From positions 1-31,946 of IMG/VR virus record IMGVR_UViG_3300042295_000418: DNA of 31,946 bases; one strand, 5' to 3'. The position numbers and the translations under genes are program-made. The notes beneath the pieces are model-generated. The model ran no database searches. It saw only the letters and a program-made list of their open reading frames with translations, and had not been told where the DNA came from. Origin of the DNA: a virus. Numbering within the stretch: position 1 is the first letter of the stretch; each line of letters begins with the position of its first letter. Positions 23,256-30,637 of this stretch are shown in pieces.

Positions 23256-23714
23256 ATGCGCAGCACCTCGCTACTTGGTCTTAACCTAATCAAGAAGTAT
23301 GAGGGCTTGCGGCTTACGAGTTACCTATGCCCAGCTTCCGTAGTTACCATAGGCTACGGCTCGACACGCTATCCGAACGGCAAGAAAGTAATTTTAGGCG
23401 AAAAGCTCGCAAGCGAAAAGGAAGCAACGCAATTGCTACTTGCCACGCTTGAGCCATTTGAAGCGGCGGTAAATAAGCACCTACCGAATATAAACCAATG
23501 CCAGTTCGATGCGTTGGTGTGCTTTGCCTACAATGTCGGGACGGGCGCATTAATCAAATCCACGCTGCTCAAGAAAGCCAAAGCGAACCACGCAGACCCA
23601 AGCATACTCGATGAGTTCCTAAGATGGAACAAGGCAGGCGGCAAGGTGCTTGCAGGGCTAACCAATCGCAGACGCGAAGAGGCGAATCTCTATTTCTCAC
23701 TTTGTAAAGTTTAG
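23256..23714 (+). CDS. Endolysin, T4-type lysozyme (GH24)
   Basis: 152 residues, the usual length for GH24 muramidases that cut the glycan strands of peptidoglycan at the end of infection. Catalytic Glu 16 lies in KKYEGLRL; Cys 25 and Thr 31 (YLCPASVVTIGYGST) complete the E-x8-(D/C)-x5-T triad, with Cys replacing the common Asp. QFDALVCFAYNVG and LTNRRREE are conserved family segments. No signal peptide or SAR segment is evident, so it needs the holin encoded next. Confidence 0.92.
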   Translation: MRSTSLLGLNLIKKYEGLRLTSYLCPASVVTIGYGSTRYPNGKKVILGEKLASEKEATQLLLATLEPFEAAVNKHLPNINQCQFDALVCFAYNVGTGALIKSTLLKKAKANHADPSILDEFLRWNKAGGKVLAGLTNRRREEANLYFSLCKV

Positions 23715-23760
23715 GTCGCAATTGCCCCAACGCTCGCACTGCTTTCGCGTATTTTAACTC

Positions 23761-23967
23761 ATGCGAAAACGTGCTACCAAACCAAGGCGAATCATAGACA
23801 TAATTGTCAAGCATTGGCGTAGCACAATAGGAAGCCTTATGATTTTAGTTTCAATCTTTTTGCTAATCTTTAAAGTGATTTCAACCGAAACCCTTGCGGC
23901 AATTGTAGCAACGCTAATCGCCGCTGGGTACATTCCAAAAGCCAAAGACGATGCAGCAGATTCGTAG
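23761..23967 (+). CDS. Holin (putative)
   Basis: 68 residues: a strongly basic N-terminus (MRKRATKPRR), two predicted membrane segments (about 22-40 and 44-58) and a charged C-terminus (KAKDDAADS). Its small size, two-segment layout and place next to the lysozyme fit a class II-like holin, which opens the inner membrane for the endolysin. The gene overlaps the following one by 17 bases. Confidence 0.75.
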   Translation: MRKRATKPRRIIDIIVKHWRSTIGSLMILVSIFLLIFKVISTETLAAIVATLIAAGYIPKAKDDAADS

Positions 23968-24346
23968 AGATACCGTCAAGATTGCACGCCATAACAAGGT
24001 GAATGTAGACACCATGAGCTATGAGGTCGACACTACTTTCGTGAATGCGAACAAAGAATCGTACGAGGCTATTATTTCGGGGGCTTATGTTCATCCAAAG
24101 CCCGAAGTAGTTTTAACCGCGTTCGATACACTTACCCCCTGCGATTTGTCATTATACCCACAGCCAACAGCCTACACGCTCAAAAGTCAACCCGTAAGAA
24201 ATGCCCAAGATTTTGAAACGCCTATGAATTACGATATACTTTTAAACGGAGTTGTTTTTAGTTTTACCCTTTGGCTTTCGGCAAAGTATTTAATCGGGTG
24301 CGGTGCTGCGTGGCGCTCGCTTTTTACTGATTTAAGAAACGTATAA
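23951..24346 (+). CDS. Hypothetical protein in the lysis region, possible membrane segment
   Basis: 131 residues beginning MQQIRRDTVKIARHNKVNVD. The first two thirds are soluble and Pro-rich near 48-75; a hydrophobic stretch YDILLNGVVFSFTLWLSA and following residues to about 118 could span a membrane, ending with a short basic tail. Its position between holin and the PAS protein suggests a role in lysis or its control; the family is not recognised. Confidence 0.6.
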   Translation: MQQIRRDTVKIARHNKVNVDTMSYEVDTTFVNANKESYEAIISGAYVHPKPEVVLTAFDTLTPCDLSLYPQPTAYTLKSQPVRNAQDFETPMNYDILLNGVVFSFTLWLSAKYLIGCGAAWRSLFTDLRNV

Positions 24347-24374
24347 ACATTTAGTATAATTTAACACTATTGCA

Positions 24375-24386
24375 TATTTTTGCAAT
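24375..24386 (+). promoter_or_regulatory. Possible promoter box before the PAS-HisKA gene
   Basis: TATTTTTG at 24375-24382 fits the -7 box; the upstream partner near 24350 is TTTA rather than TTTG. The start expected about 24387-24389 coincides with the GTG start, so this mRNA could be leaderless. An ATG at 24385 is in another frame. Confidence 0.4.
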
Positions 24387-24953
24387 GTGTCTACCGTTTA
24401 CATTTTAGAAAATTCTTTAGACCTTTTTTACGTTGTTACCGAAACGGACGGTACGATAGTAAGCGCAAACGAACTTTTTAAGCATTACGCGAGCCACATT
24501 AAGCCGAAAAACATCGTTGACATAGTTAGCAGCCCCGAGGACAAAGAAACGTTAATAGAAGCCGTTAAAAGGGCTAAGCACAAACAACCCGAACCCTCGA
24601 GAGTTTACGCCCGAACCAAGCAAAAAAATTTATCTGAGCGTTTTAACGTTTGGAATATTTATACAATTATGGGCGCGGTGCATTTTATCGGCTTTCAGCT
24701 TGTTGATGTAACCAGCATAAGCGCGCACGAACACGAACGCCAGCGGGTATTACTTGAGGAATTTCGATTTATGCTTTCACATGAGTTACGGCAACCTTTA
24801 ACCTCGGTTAGCGGTTTGGTTAAGTTGATAAGCACGAATAAAGCAATTTCAGAAAGCGAACGCGCCGACCTTTTGCGAATGTTAGAAGAATCGGTTGTAA
24901 ATTTGGACGAAGCCGTAAGGGTATTAGTTAAAAAAGCAACACGTCAAATATGA
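24387..24953 (+). CDS. PAS-HisKA protein without a kinase ATPase domain
   Basis: 188 residues. Residues 5-108 look like a PAS sensor domain (VTETDGTIVSANELFKHY; then VDIVSSPED; strands NVWNIYTIMGAVHFIGFQLV). Residues 117-183 are a HisKA dimerisation and phosphoacceptor domain: FRFMLSHELRQPLTSVSGLV with the phospho-accepting His at 132 and a second helix ending LDEAVRVLVKKA. The protein then stops, so the HATPase_c domain of a histidine kinase is absent. It cannot phosphorylate itself but could be phosphorylated by a host kinase, dimerise with one, or dephosphorylate a response regulator. It lies in the lysis region and starts with GTG. Confidence 0.75.
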   Translation: MSTVYILENSLDLFYVVTETDGTIVSANELFKHYASHIKPKNIVDIVSSPEDKETLIEAVKRAKHKQPEPSRVYARTKQKNLSERFNVWNIYTIMGAVHFIGFQLVDVTSISAHEHERQRVLLEEFRFMLSHELRQPLTSVSGLVKLISTNKAISESERADLLRMLEESVVNLDEAVRVLVKKATRQI

Positions 24954-25108
24954 ATAATAAGCAAATTGATAAGCGGCTAATTAAAGTTCTAAGGATTTAT
25001 CTAACTGAACGCGAAATGCCGCCCAACGTTGCAAAAGCAATACTAAACGAAAACGTAAAATGCCGTGAAAGAATCGAAAAATACATCGCTGAGTTACGTT
25101 TGGCTTGA
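24950..25108 (+). CDS. Small helical protein
   Basis: 52 residues (MNNKQIDKRLIKVLRIYLTE onward), from an ATG overlapping the PAS-HisKA stop (ATGA) to TGA at 25106-25108. It is basic and helical, with KVLRIYLTEREMPPNVAKAI. Codons match the neighbours, and the four-base junction implies coupling. No family is recognised; it may assist the upstream PAS protein or the downstream spanin-like gene, which it overlaps by 44 bases. Confidence 0.6.
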   Translation: MNNKQIDKRLIKVLRIYLTEREMPPNVAKAILNENVKCRERIEKYIAELRLA

Positions 25109-25709
25109 AAGGCTGCTCTTTTTAGCCGTTTTAAGCCTCTTATTCGTGCGTTCGTGCCATGAACAAGCGCAAACCACACTAAGCGAACAAAAGTTCGTTA
25201 AAACGCACCTAAACGATTCGTTAACGATATACACGCAGGCGCAACAAATCACAGAACTTAAGGACTTAACCGAAAAACTGCGAATCGATAAGCCAAAAGC
25301 GGCGGTTGAGGTCGTTACGCGCACCGTTTTTAAGACTAAAATAGAGTTAGGCGACCCAATTTATATACATGACACCGTACCCGCGCTTGTTTTGCCGCGT
25401 GAATTTCAAAAGTTTGAGCGCTGGTTTAGTATTACGGGCAAAATTAACCGCCTCGGCTACCTTCAAATCGATAGCTTAAGCATACCCGCAACTATTTCGG
25501 TAGGCATTGGCGACACTTTACGCGGCGTTTTCCCGTTTCGTAAGCGTGAAAGCGTGGTAAGGGTTGCAATCGATAACCCGAACATGGTAGCCGAAGGGCT
25601 GCGAAGCTATGTAATAGAGCAACCGCGCAAAAAATGGTACGAAACAACGGCGGCGAAGGTCGGTTTCGGGGCGCTTATCGGTTTCGGTATCGCACGGGCG
25701 CAAAATTAG
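25065..25709 (+). CDS. Membrane-anchored coiled-coil protein, spanin-like (putative)
   Basis: 214 residues from GTG 25065; no ATG is available. Basic N-terminus, one membrane segment (about 13-28, WLERLLFLAVLSLLFV), then a coiled-coil stretch (AQQITELKDLTEKLRI) and a beta-rich region, with a second hydrophobic, Gly-rich end (KVGFGALIGFGIARA). This is like the inner-membrane spanin or the similar DUF6808-type proteins of Bacteroidetes phages that act on the envelope in lysis. The overlap with the upstream gene is 44 bases. It is the last gene of the late block. Confidence 0.6.
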   Translation: MKESKNTSLSYVWLERLLFLAVLSLLFVRSCHEQAQTTLSEQKFVKTHLNDSLTIYTQAQQITELKDLTEKLRIDKPKAAVEVVTRTVFKTKIELGDPIYIHDTVPALVLPREFQKFERWFSITGKINRLGYLQIDSLSIPATISVGIGDTLRGVFPFRKRESVVRVAIDNPNMVAEGLRSYVIEQPRKKWYETTAAKVGFGALIGFGIARAQN

Positions 25710-25763
25710 GCGCGTTGTAAATCAGCAATTTATAAATTATTTTGCATTTATTTTTGTAAAGGT

Positions 25764-25794
25764 ATTGCAGAATCAAATAAAGGTTGTATGTTTG
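25764..25794 (+). promoter_or_regulatory. Promoter cassette copy 3
   Basis: ATTG 25764-25767, 19-base spacer, TATGTTTG 25787-25794; flanked by TGCAGAATCAAA and the leader GTTAAACAATTACACACTC. It opens the early block after the lysis genes. Confidence 0.85.
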
Positions 25795-25830
25795 CAGTGT
25801 TAAACAATTACACACTCAAAAATTTACACC

Positions 25831-26052
25831 ATGAAAACAACAATTAGTTTATTCGAAGGAAGCTACTGCTTCAACCAAGTTTCTACAGAACTTAATGTAA
25901 GCCCTGATTTCATTGAAATGAAATTGGCAAAACAATACGAATACCGCCCAACAAATCAACCTTTATGGGCAACAATAACACAAGGCTCTAAAGAAATCGC
26001 TCGCTTTGAATTTTTTTATGGTCAAGGACTAAATGAGATAACATTCAAATAA
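25831..26052 (+). CDS. Small early hypothetical protein
   Basis: 73 residues directly downstream of promoter copy 3 (MKTTISLFEGSYCFNQVSTE). A terminator-like hairpin follows the stop. The C-terminal part is beta-rich (ARFEFFYGQGLNEITFK). Function not recognised; early, strongly expressed small genes often act on host processes. Confidence 0.7.
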   Translation: MKTTISLFEGSYCFNQVSTELNVSPDFIEMKLAKQYEYRPTNQPLWATITQGSKEIARFEFFYGQGLNEITFK

Positions 26053-26062
26053 TAACCCTCAC

Positions 26063-26090
26063 GGGCGGCTAATAACCGCCCTTTCTTTTT
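26063..26090 (+). terminator. Rho-independent terminator
   Basis: Stem GGGCGG (26063-26068) / CCGCCC (26076-26081), loop CTAATAA, then TTTCTTTTT. Partial read-through would supply the following genes, since no promoter is seen before 26112. Confidence 0.85.
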
Positions 26091-26111
26091 AAACTTTTAA
26101 ACACTTACACA

Positions 26112-26315
26112 ATGAAAGCACAACTAAAAAAATTCACAATTTGGAAAACTACCGAATTTGGATTAGGGTGTTTTAACATCAAAGCGCACGATTTTCAAGA
26201 CGCATTTAAGAGGCTTGGCAAAAAGGACAAAGCAAGCCTATCTGCATGGATTGAGGATGAGGACGGCGAGTCTATGACCTTTGCTCAAATACTTGGAATC
26301 GACGAACAATTTTAA
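26112..26315 (+). CDS. Small early hypothetical protein
   Basis: 67 residues (MKAQLKKFTIWKTTEFGLGC...), with a leader TTTTAAACACTTACACA directly before the ATG that matches the leader part of the promoter cassette. The sequence is alpha/beta with a charged middle (RLGKKDKASLSAWIEDEDGE). Not recognised. Confidence 0.65.
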   Translation: MKAQLKKFTIWKTTEFGLGCFNIKAHDFQDAFKRLGKKDKASLSAWIEDEDGESMTFAQILGIDEQF

Positions 26316-26335
26316 ACCTTTAAACAATCATACAC

Positions 26336-26635
26336 ATGGACACAGTTACCATTTTCCGCAATTACCAAAACACAGAATTTTATTTGTACGACCATCTTAG
26401 CGGCGTTATGACAATGCTTGTAAACGATGGCTGCATGAAAGGAATTTATACGCGCTGCGATTCAGGCGCAGCAAACTTATCGCGCAAGTTTCACCGCGAG
26501 CAAGTCGAAGGCGTGCCAGTTGAACATCGACTATTTGAACCGCTTGAGCGCAACAAATTTAGCGAACTATTTATCGAGGTCATTGACGGTATTAACCGCA
26601 ACTTAGTACACTCGTTCGAATCTGAGAATCTTTAA
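26336..26635 (+). CDS. Small early hypothetical protein
   Basis: 99 residues (MDTVTIFRNYQNTEFYLYDH...), preceded by a leader with TTTAAACAATCATACAC, again like the cassette. It contains Cys in DGCMKGIYTRCDSG and a charged C-terminal half. No family recognised. It lies directly before the SSB-like gene and is probably in the same operon. Confidence 0.65.
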   Translation: MDTVTIFRNYQNTEFYLYDHLSGVMTMLVNDGCMKGIYTRCDSGAANLSRKFHREQVEGVPVEHRLFEPLERNKFSELFIEVIDGINRNLVHSFESENL

Positions 26636-26660
26636 TTTTAACCCTTTAATACTTTTTAAA

Positions 26661-27335
26661 ATGGCTTTAACAGCACCCGTAGGCGGAACGGCAAACCGCC
26701 AAATCGCACCCGAAGGCTCATACCCTGCGCGCTGCTATCAAATTATCGACCTCGGCACGACCGAACAAGGCGGTATTTATGCAGGCAAAAAACGCAAAGT
26801 TCAATTCTTATTCGAGCTGCCAACCGAAAAGGCTGTATTCGATGAAAGCAAAGGCGAACAGCCGTACTACGTTCGCAGTATTTACACGCTATCGATGAAC
26901 GAAAAGGCTTTATTACGCCGCGATGTTTCAGCGTGGCTTGGTAAAAAGTTAACCGACGGCGAAGCCTCAAAGCTCGATATTTTTAAGATGCTCGGTAAAA
27001 CGTGCATGGTAAACATTGCGCACGTTACCAAAGGCGAGAACACCTATGCAAACATTATCAGCTTCGCGCCGCTTATGAAGGGTTACGAATGCCCCGCGCC
27101 GATTAACGAGGCATTTACCTACACCCCGACCGCGCACGAACAAGAAGTATTCGCTAAGCTACCCGAGTTTTTACAGGATAAAATAAAAGAATCGGACGAA
27201 TACAAAGCAATGACAACGGCAAGTTTTAAAAACGATTTTACACCTAAAACGCAGCCACCTCAGAACTTTGAAGACCTACCTGACATCGACGATATTTTCG
27301 GGCAAAAAGCGGCTAACGACTTGCCGTGGGATTAA
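26661..27335 (+). CDS. Single-stranded DNA-binding-like protein (putative)
   Basis: 224 residues. The N-terminus PEGSYPARCYQIIDLGT begins a beta-barrel pattern (KKRKVQFLFELPTEK, GKTCMVNIAHV, YANIISFAPL) like the OB fold of phage replication proteins (DUF669/DUF2815-like), and the C-terminus is acidic and aromatic, ending ANDLPWD, as in SSB tails that recruit partners. Its place with nucleases and a ParB-like protein supports a role in replication or recombination. A hairpin follows the stop. The family assignment is by pattern only. Confidence 0.65.
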   Translation: MALTAPVGGTANRQIAPEGSYPARCYQIIDLGTTEQGGIYAGKKRKVQFLFELPTEKAVFDESKGEQPYYVRSIYTLSMNEKALLRRDVSAWLGKKLTDGEASKLDIFKMLGKTCMVNIAHVTKGENTYANIISFAPLMKGYECPAPINEAFTYTPTAHEQEVFAKLPEFLQDKIKESDEYKAMTTASFKNDFTPKTQPPQNFEDLPDIDDIFGQKAANDLPWD

Positions 27336-27342
27336 ATGATAA

Positions 27343-27363
27343 AGGGCGGCAAAGCGCCGCCCT
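27343..27363 (+). promoter_or_regulatory. GC-rich hairpin in an intergenic gap
   Basis: AGGGCGGC (27343-27350) pairs with GCCGCCCT (27356-27363) around loop AAAGC, without a T-run. It may adjust mRNA stability or partially pause transcription between the SSB-like and coiled-coil genes. Confidence 0.6.
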
Positions 27364-27389
27364 CTAACTTACCAAATAAATAAACATAC

Positions 27390-28061
27390 ATGAACACACT
27401 TGCAAAGGTACAAATACCAATCGAAAAAATATACCACGCGATAAATTCGCCTCAAACCTTAAACGCTCAATCGATAGTAGCACGCAACACGGGCGGCGGC
27501 GAAGCGCTCTCAATTCAAAACGTTAGCGAATACACCGCAATGAACGCCGCTGTTAAAGACGTAAGCGATGCGGTTAAGGCAATCGAAGCCGCCCGTAAAG
27601 AAGTAACCACACCGCTCGATTCGTTTAAAAAAGAACTTATGAGGCTCGAAAAGGATGCCACCGAACCGCTACTCGATTTTATTGAGGATGCTAAAAAGCG
27701 AATGGTAGAATATCACGAACGACTCGAATCCGAACAAGAAGCCGCCGAAGCGAAGTTAATAGCCGAAGCTGCTCAAAGCATGAAGGAAGCCGAAGCGGTT
27801 AGCGATATTATTGCAGCGTTTACCGATAAGTTATACGCCACCACAGTAGAAAATACCCAAACGAAAAACATACGCAGCACGATTAAGGCGCGTGTTAACG
27901 GAGAGGTTAACTGGGTAAAAGTTCTTTCGGTTCAATTCGCATTTAACAACCTGAAGCCCGAAGATTTATTAAACGGCTTGCCCAAAGCAATGAAGGAGTT
28001 AGGCGTTGATAGTATCGAAGGGGTTGAATTATATGAACACAAAACGCAAGTAATACGATGA
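27390..28061 (+). CDS. Coiled-coil early protein (DUF1351-like?)
   Basis: 223 residues. The middle third (about 60-145) is a long helical coiled coil (AARKEVTTPLDSFKKELMRL; HERLESEQEAAEAKLIAEAA), followed by an alpha/beta C-terminal domain (NIRSTIKARVNGEVNWVKVL). The layout, with a short N-terminal region and adjacent SSB-like and exonuclease genes, resembles DUF1351 or other recombination-associated phage proteins. A function as a recombination partner is inferred. It overlaps the ParB-like gene by four bases. Confidence 0.65.
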   Translation: MNTLAKVQIPIEKIYHAINSPQTLNAQSIVARNTGGGEALSIQNVSEYTAMNAAVKDVSDAVKAIEAARKEVTTPLDSFKKELMRLEKDATEPLLDFIEDAKKRMVEYHERLESEQEAAEAKLIAEAAQSMKEAEAVSDIIAAFTDKLYATTVENTQTKNIRSTIKARVNGEVNWVKVLSVQFAFNNLKPEDLLNGLPKAMKELGVDSIEGVELYEHKTQVIR

Positions 28062-28774
28062 AAACGAATACTATCTATACGACAAATAACTATTCGTTAT
28101 TTAAGCCTATTGACGGCAACCGCCTTTTAAATCAATTGCATTTAAAACGCTTAAAAGAATCAATCGAAAAAAACTATCTCTTTACAGTTATAACTGTTAA
28201 TGAGCGTTATGAGATAATAGACGGGCAGCACCGATTCGAAGCCGCTAAAGACCTTAATATACCAGTTAATTATATAATTTGCGAGGGATATGGTTTGGAC
28301 GAAGTACATATTTTAAACCAAAATTCAAAGATTTGGAACTCGGACGATTATTTAACGGGTTATTGCGATTTAGGTGTTAAAGATTATTTGCAGTATAAAC
28401 GCTTTAAGGATAAGTTTAAGTTCGGACACTCTGAATGCATGGCTATGCTTTGCGGAGAAATTGCAGGCGGTGGCTACTTACATAATAAATTTAAACTGGG
28501 CGAATATAAAGTAACACATTGGCAACAAGCGTGCGAATATGGCGCACGAATTTGGAGTCTTAAAGAGTTGTACGATGGATTTTTACGCAAGTCTTTTGTT
28601 TATGCGATGCTTGAACTATTCGAAAAGGCAGAATTTGATTTCGACGAATTTATAAGTAAGGTTAAATTATATCCAAGTGCTTTAACCAATTGTTCAGATA
28701 AGGAGCATTATATTGCCTTAATTGAGGAAATTTATAATTATCGCCGTCGTAGTAAAGTTAATCTAAGATACTAA
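28058..28774 (+). CDS. ParB/Srx-like nuclease-fold protein
   Basis: 238 residues. The ParBc core is YEIIDGQHRFEAAKDLNIPV (51-70), with DGQHR as the conserved box, preceded by HLKRLKESIEKN and followed by YIICEGY. The C-terminal 150 residues are helical and lack the usual ParB DNA-binding signature I could point to. Phage ParB-like proteins act in DNA binding, modification or NTP-dependent sliding. The gene overlaps both neighbours and sits in the replication/recombination block. Confidence 0.8.
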   Translation: MKTNTIYTTNNYSLFKPIDGNRLLNQLHLKRLKESIEKNYLFTVITVNERYEIIDGQHRFEAAKDLNIPVNYIICEGYGLDEVHILNQNSKIWNSDDYLTGYCDLGVKDYLQYKRFKDKFKFGHSECMAMLCGEIAGGGYLHNKFKLGEYKVTHWQQACEYGARIWSLKELYDGFLRKSFVYAMLELFEKAEFDFDEFISKVKLYPSALTNCSDKEHYIALIEEIYNYRRRSKVNLRY

Positions 28775-29169
28775 TGAGAATAGACGATAACACCGCTTTA
28801 GTCGAAGATAGCTTCGGCAATGGCATAATCGTACGCCGTGGGGGTAACACCCTGCGGCTATCGATTCGGTTAGCGAATCAAACACGCGAGCGAAAAGTAG
28901 GCGAAATAGATATGCCAACACGAACGCTAACCATTAAGCGCAAACGAGCAAAGCACTTGTTAAACAAGGGCAACGCATACGGCTTAAATCATAAGTTAAT
29001 CGCTGACGCTACACGCTTCGATACTGTGCGAATCGTTGACGATTACGCAAGTTGGAACGTACCGCGTGAGTACATACTCGAAAACGGCAAATTTCTTTTA
29101 TTTGCAAAGCAAGGTTTCGAGCTTCAGATATTTATTTCACTTGAACAAATCGAACAATTTAAACAATGA
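28774..29169 (+). CDS. Hypothetical basic early protein
   Basis: 131 residues (MRIDDNTALVEDSFGNGIIV...). The middle is basic (TIKRKRAKHLLNKGNAYG) and could contact nucleic acid; the remainder is alpha/beta (FDTVRIVDDYASWNVPREYI). Such proteins occur in Bacteroidetes phage replication blocks, but the function is not known to me. It overlaps the previous stop and the next start. Confidence 0.6.
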   Translation: MRIDDNTALVEDSFGNGIIVRRGGNTLRLSIRLANQTRERKVGEIDMPTRTLTIKRKRAKHLLNKGNAYGLNHKLIADATRFDTVRIVDDYASWNVPREYILENGKFLLFAKQGFELQIFISLEQIEQFKQ

Positions 29170-29396
29170 AAAGGCAAACTGTAACAGATTATTTATATAA
29201 CAAAGTCATGGACGTTTTTGTTAAATACCACGAAGAAGATGTGCCGACTATCGATTTCGGTGCAGTAATAACCGAGGCGTTTATAACAGCCAAAGCAATG
29301 GAGAAGGAGCAAATAATTGATGCTTACAAATCAGATAGGCATCCTTGCTCAGATGAAGATGCCGAACAATATTACACCGAAACCTATGGAGAATAG
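29166..29396 (+). CDS. Small acidic protein, tandem family member 1
   Basis: 76 residues (MKRQTVTDYLYNKVMDVFVK...). The segment AKAMEKEQIIDAY (44-56) recurs in the next gene as AKAMEKEHIKYAF, with 24 identical bases at the DNA level. The C-terminus is acidic (DEDAEQYYTETYGE). It is typical of a small family found in tandem in Bacteroidetes phages. Function unknown. Confidence 0.65.
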   Translation: MKRQTVTDYLYNKVMDVFVKYHEEDVPTIDFGAVITEAFITAKAMEKEQIIDAYKSDRHPCSDEDAEQYYTETYGE

Positions 29397-29598
29397 ACAA
29401 ACAGCAGTTGAGTGGTTGGAGTCTGAGTTAAGAAAACTACCATTTGTAAATGTACTTGATGTATTTGAACAAGCCAAAGCAATGGAGAAGGAGCATATAA
29501 AATATGCTTTTGGAGAAGGAAGCTACTTTAATCCAGTATTTCCAAATCAATTTCATAACAAAGCAGAAGAGTATTATCAATACCATTACGAAAAATGA
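29386..29598 (+). CDS. Small protein, tandem family member 2
   Basis: 70 residues from ATG 29386 (MENRQTAVEWLESELRKLP...), overlapping the end of the first member by 11 bases; starts upstream of this would overlap much more. It shares the core AKAMEKEHIKYAF and the end EEYYQYHYEK with its neighbour, so the pair looks like a tandem duplication. Function unknown. Confidence 0.65.
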   Translation: MENRQTAVEWLESELRKLPFVNVLDVFEQAKAMEKEHIKYAFGEGSYFNPVFPNQFHNKAEEYYQYHYEK

Positions 29599-30176
29599 CA
29601 CGCGACGAATACATTAAACACCCAGCAATTAGCGCAAGCCGTATCAAACGATTTTACACGGGCGACATAAGCTACGCACAAAAGGCGCTAACCGAGGGCG
29701 CGGCGTTCCATTTCGATTTACTTGAGCAACCGTTTGAAAGTATGCCGCCAAACACGCAGAACGTTTATAATGCGATTCACGCGGTTGAAATGTTAGGCGA
29801 ACTATTCGACAAATCGCAGCACGAATACATTACCCTAAACACGGTAACAGTTGGCGGCATAACGGTCGAAGGCAAAGGAATGATGGACTTGTGTTGGTTA
29901 GAGCGCGGTATCATTGCAGACGTTAAAACAACGAGCGCAAAAAATATAAAAGCATTCGCAGCCGATATGGTAGCACATTGTAACCACCTTCAGGCGGTTT
30001 GGTATTCGCTTTTAATGGGTTTCGACCCTCGGCAGTTTTACTATATCGGAGTGCCGCCAAAGGTTAAAAAGTCGGGTAAGTTTAGCGACTTGTATTTGTA
30101 CCGCCATAACGAGGCTGAAATAGCAAGCGCAACGGATTTAATCATTAACTACCTGAACCATGAAGGAACGTGTTAA
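29595..30176 (+). CDS. PD-(D/E)XK exonuclease, RecB/Cas4-like (DUF3799-type)
   Basis: 193 residues. GAAFHFDLLEQP (35-46) is the usual N-terminal helix motif; MMDLC (Asp 98) and IADVKTT (Asp 109, Lys 111) form the PD-(D/E)XK core, and HLQAVWY (Gln 133, Tyr 137) is the QxxxY motif of RecB/Cas4-type nucleases. This fold cleaves DNA ends and works with SSB-like and annealing proteins in phage recombination or with replication. The gene overlaps both neighbours. Confidence 0.85.
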   Translation: MTRDEYIKHPAISASRIKRFYTGDISYAQKALTEGAAFHFDLLEQPFESMPPNTQNVYNAIHAVEMLGELFDKSQHEYITLNTVTVGGITVEGKGMMDLCWLERGIIADVKTTSAKNIKAFAADMVAHCNHLQAVWYSLLMGFDPRQFYYIGVPPKVKKSGKFSDLYLYRHNEAEIASATDLIINYLNHEGTC

Positions 30177-30411
30177 ACAAACGAAATTTGATTACCTAAA
30201 GCTAATTACTCAACTGGATAGGCTTATTAAATGGATGCCCGAAACGGGTGTCGGGTATCAAAAAAAGTTAACTAAATGCGCCGAGTTTTGGTGGCTGCAT
30301 AAAGGAACGATACCAGCGAGTACGATTGCAATACTTTTAAAAGTTGAACGAACTGACTTAATAAATTTACTTAATGCGCAAATCATCGAAAGAGGCACTT
30401 ACATACGCTAA
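30160..30411 (+). CDS. Small basic protein, possible HTH
   Basis: 83 residues (MKERVKQTKFDYLKLITQLD...). The second half, TIPASTIAILLKVERTDLINLL, has the spacing of a helix-turn-helix and the protein is basic, so DNA binding is possible. It overlaps the exonuclease end by 17 bases and the next gene by 38. I cannot assign a family. Confidence 0.55.
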   Translation: MKERVKQTKFDYLKLITQLDRLIKWMPETGVGYQKKLTKCAEFWWLHKGTIPASTIAILLKVERTDLINLLNAQIIERGTYIR

Positions 30412-30637
30412 CGACCTCGGCGACCTCACAGAGTTTATAGGACATACCTACAAAAATGTAGCCGCCTACCTTTTGTCCTGCGGCTTCGAATACCTCGAAT
30501 GCTGTTTTAAGTATCGTAAGGTGTTTAATGACCACGAAAACAACCGAAGTATATTAATAGACCTTTACGACGAAACAACCGAACTAAAGGGGCGCGTAGA
30601 ATACATGATAGTTTGTAATAGTATTTACAAGCGATGA
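30374..30637 (+). CDS. Hypothetical early protein
   Basis: 87 residues (MRKSSKEALTYANDLGDLTE...), with two close Cys in LECCFKY and an ending IVCNSIYKR. The 38-base overlap with the previous gene is larger than the usual four bases but its codons and the ATGA junction to the nuclease gene at 30634 support it. Function unknown. Confidence 0.6.
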   Translation: MRKSSKEALTYANDLGDLTEFIGHTYKNVAAYLLSCGFEYLECCFKYRKVFNDHENNRSILIDLYDETTELKGRVEYMIVCNSIYKR

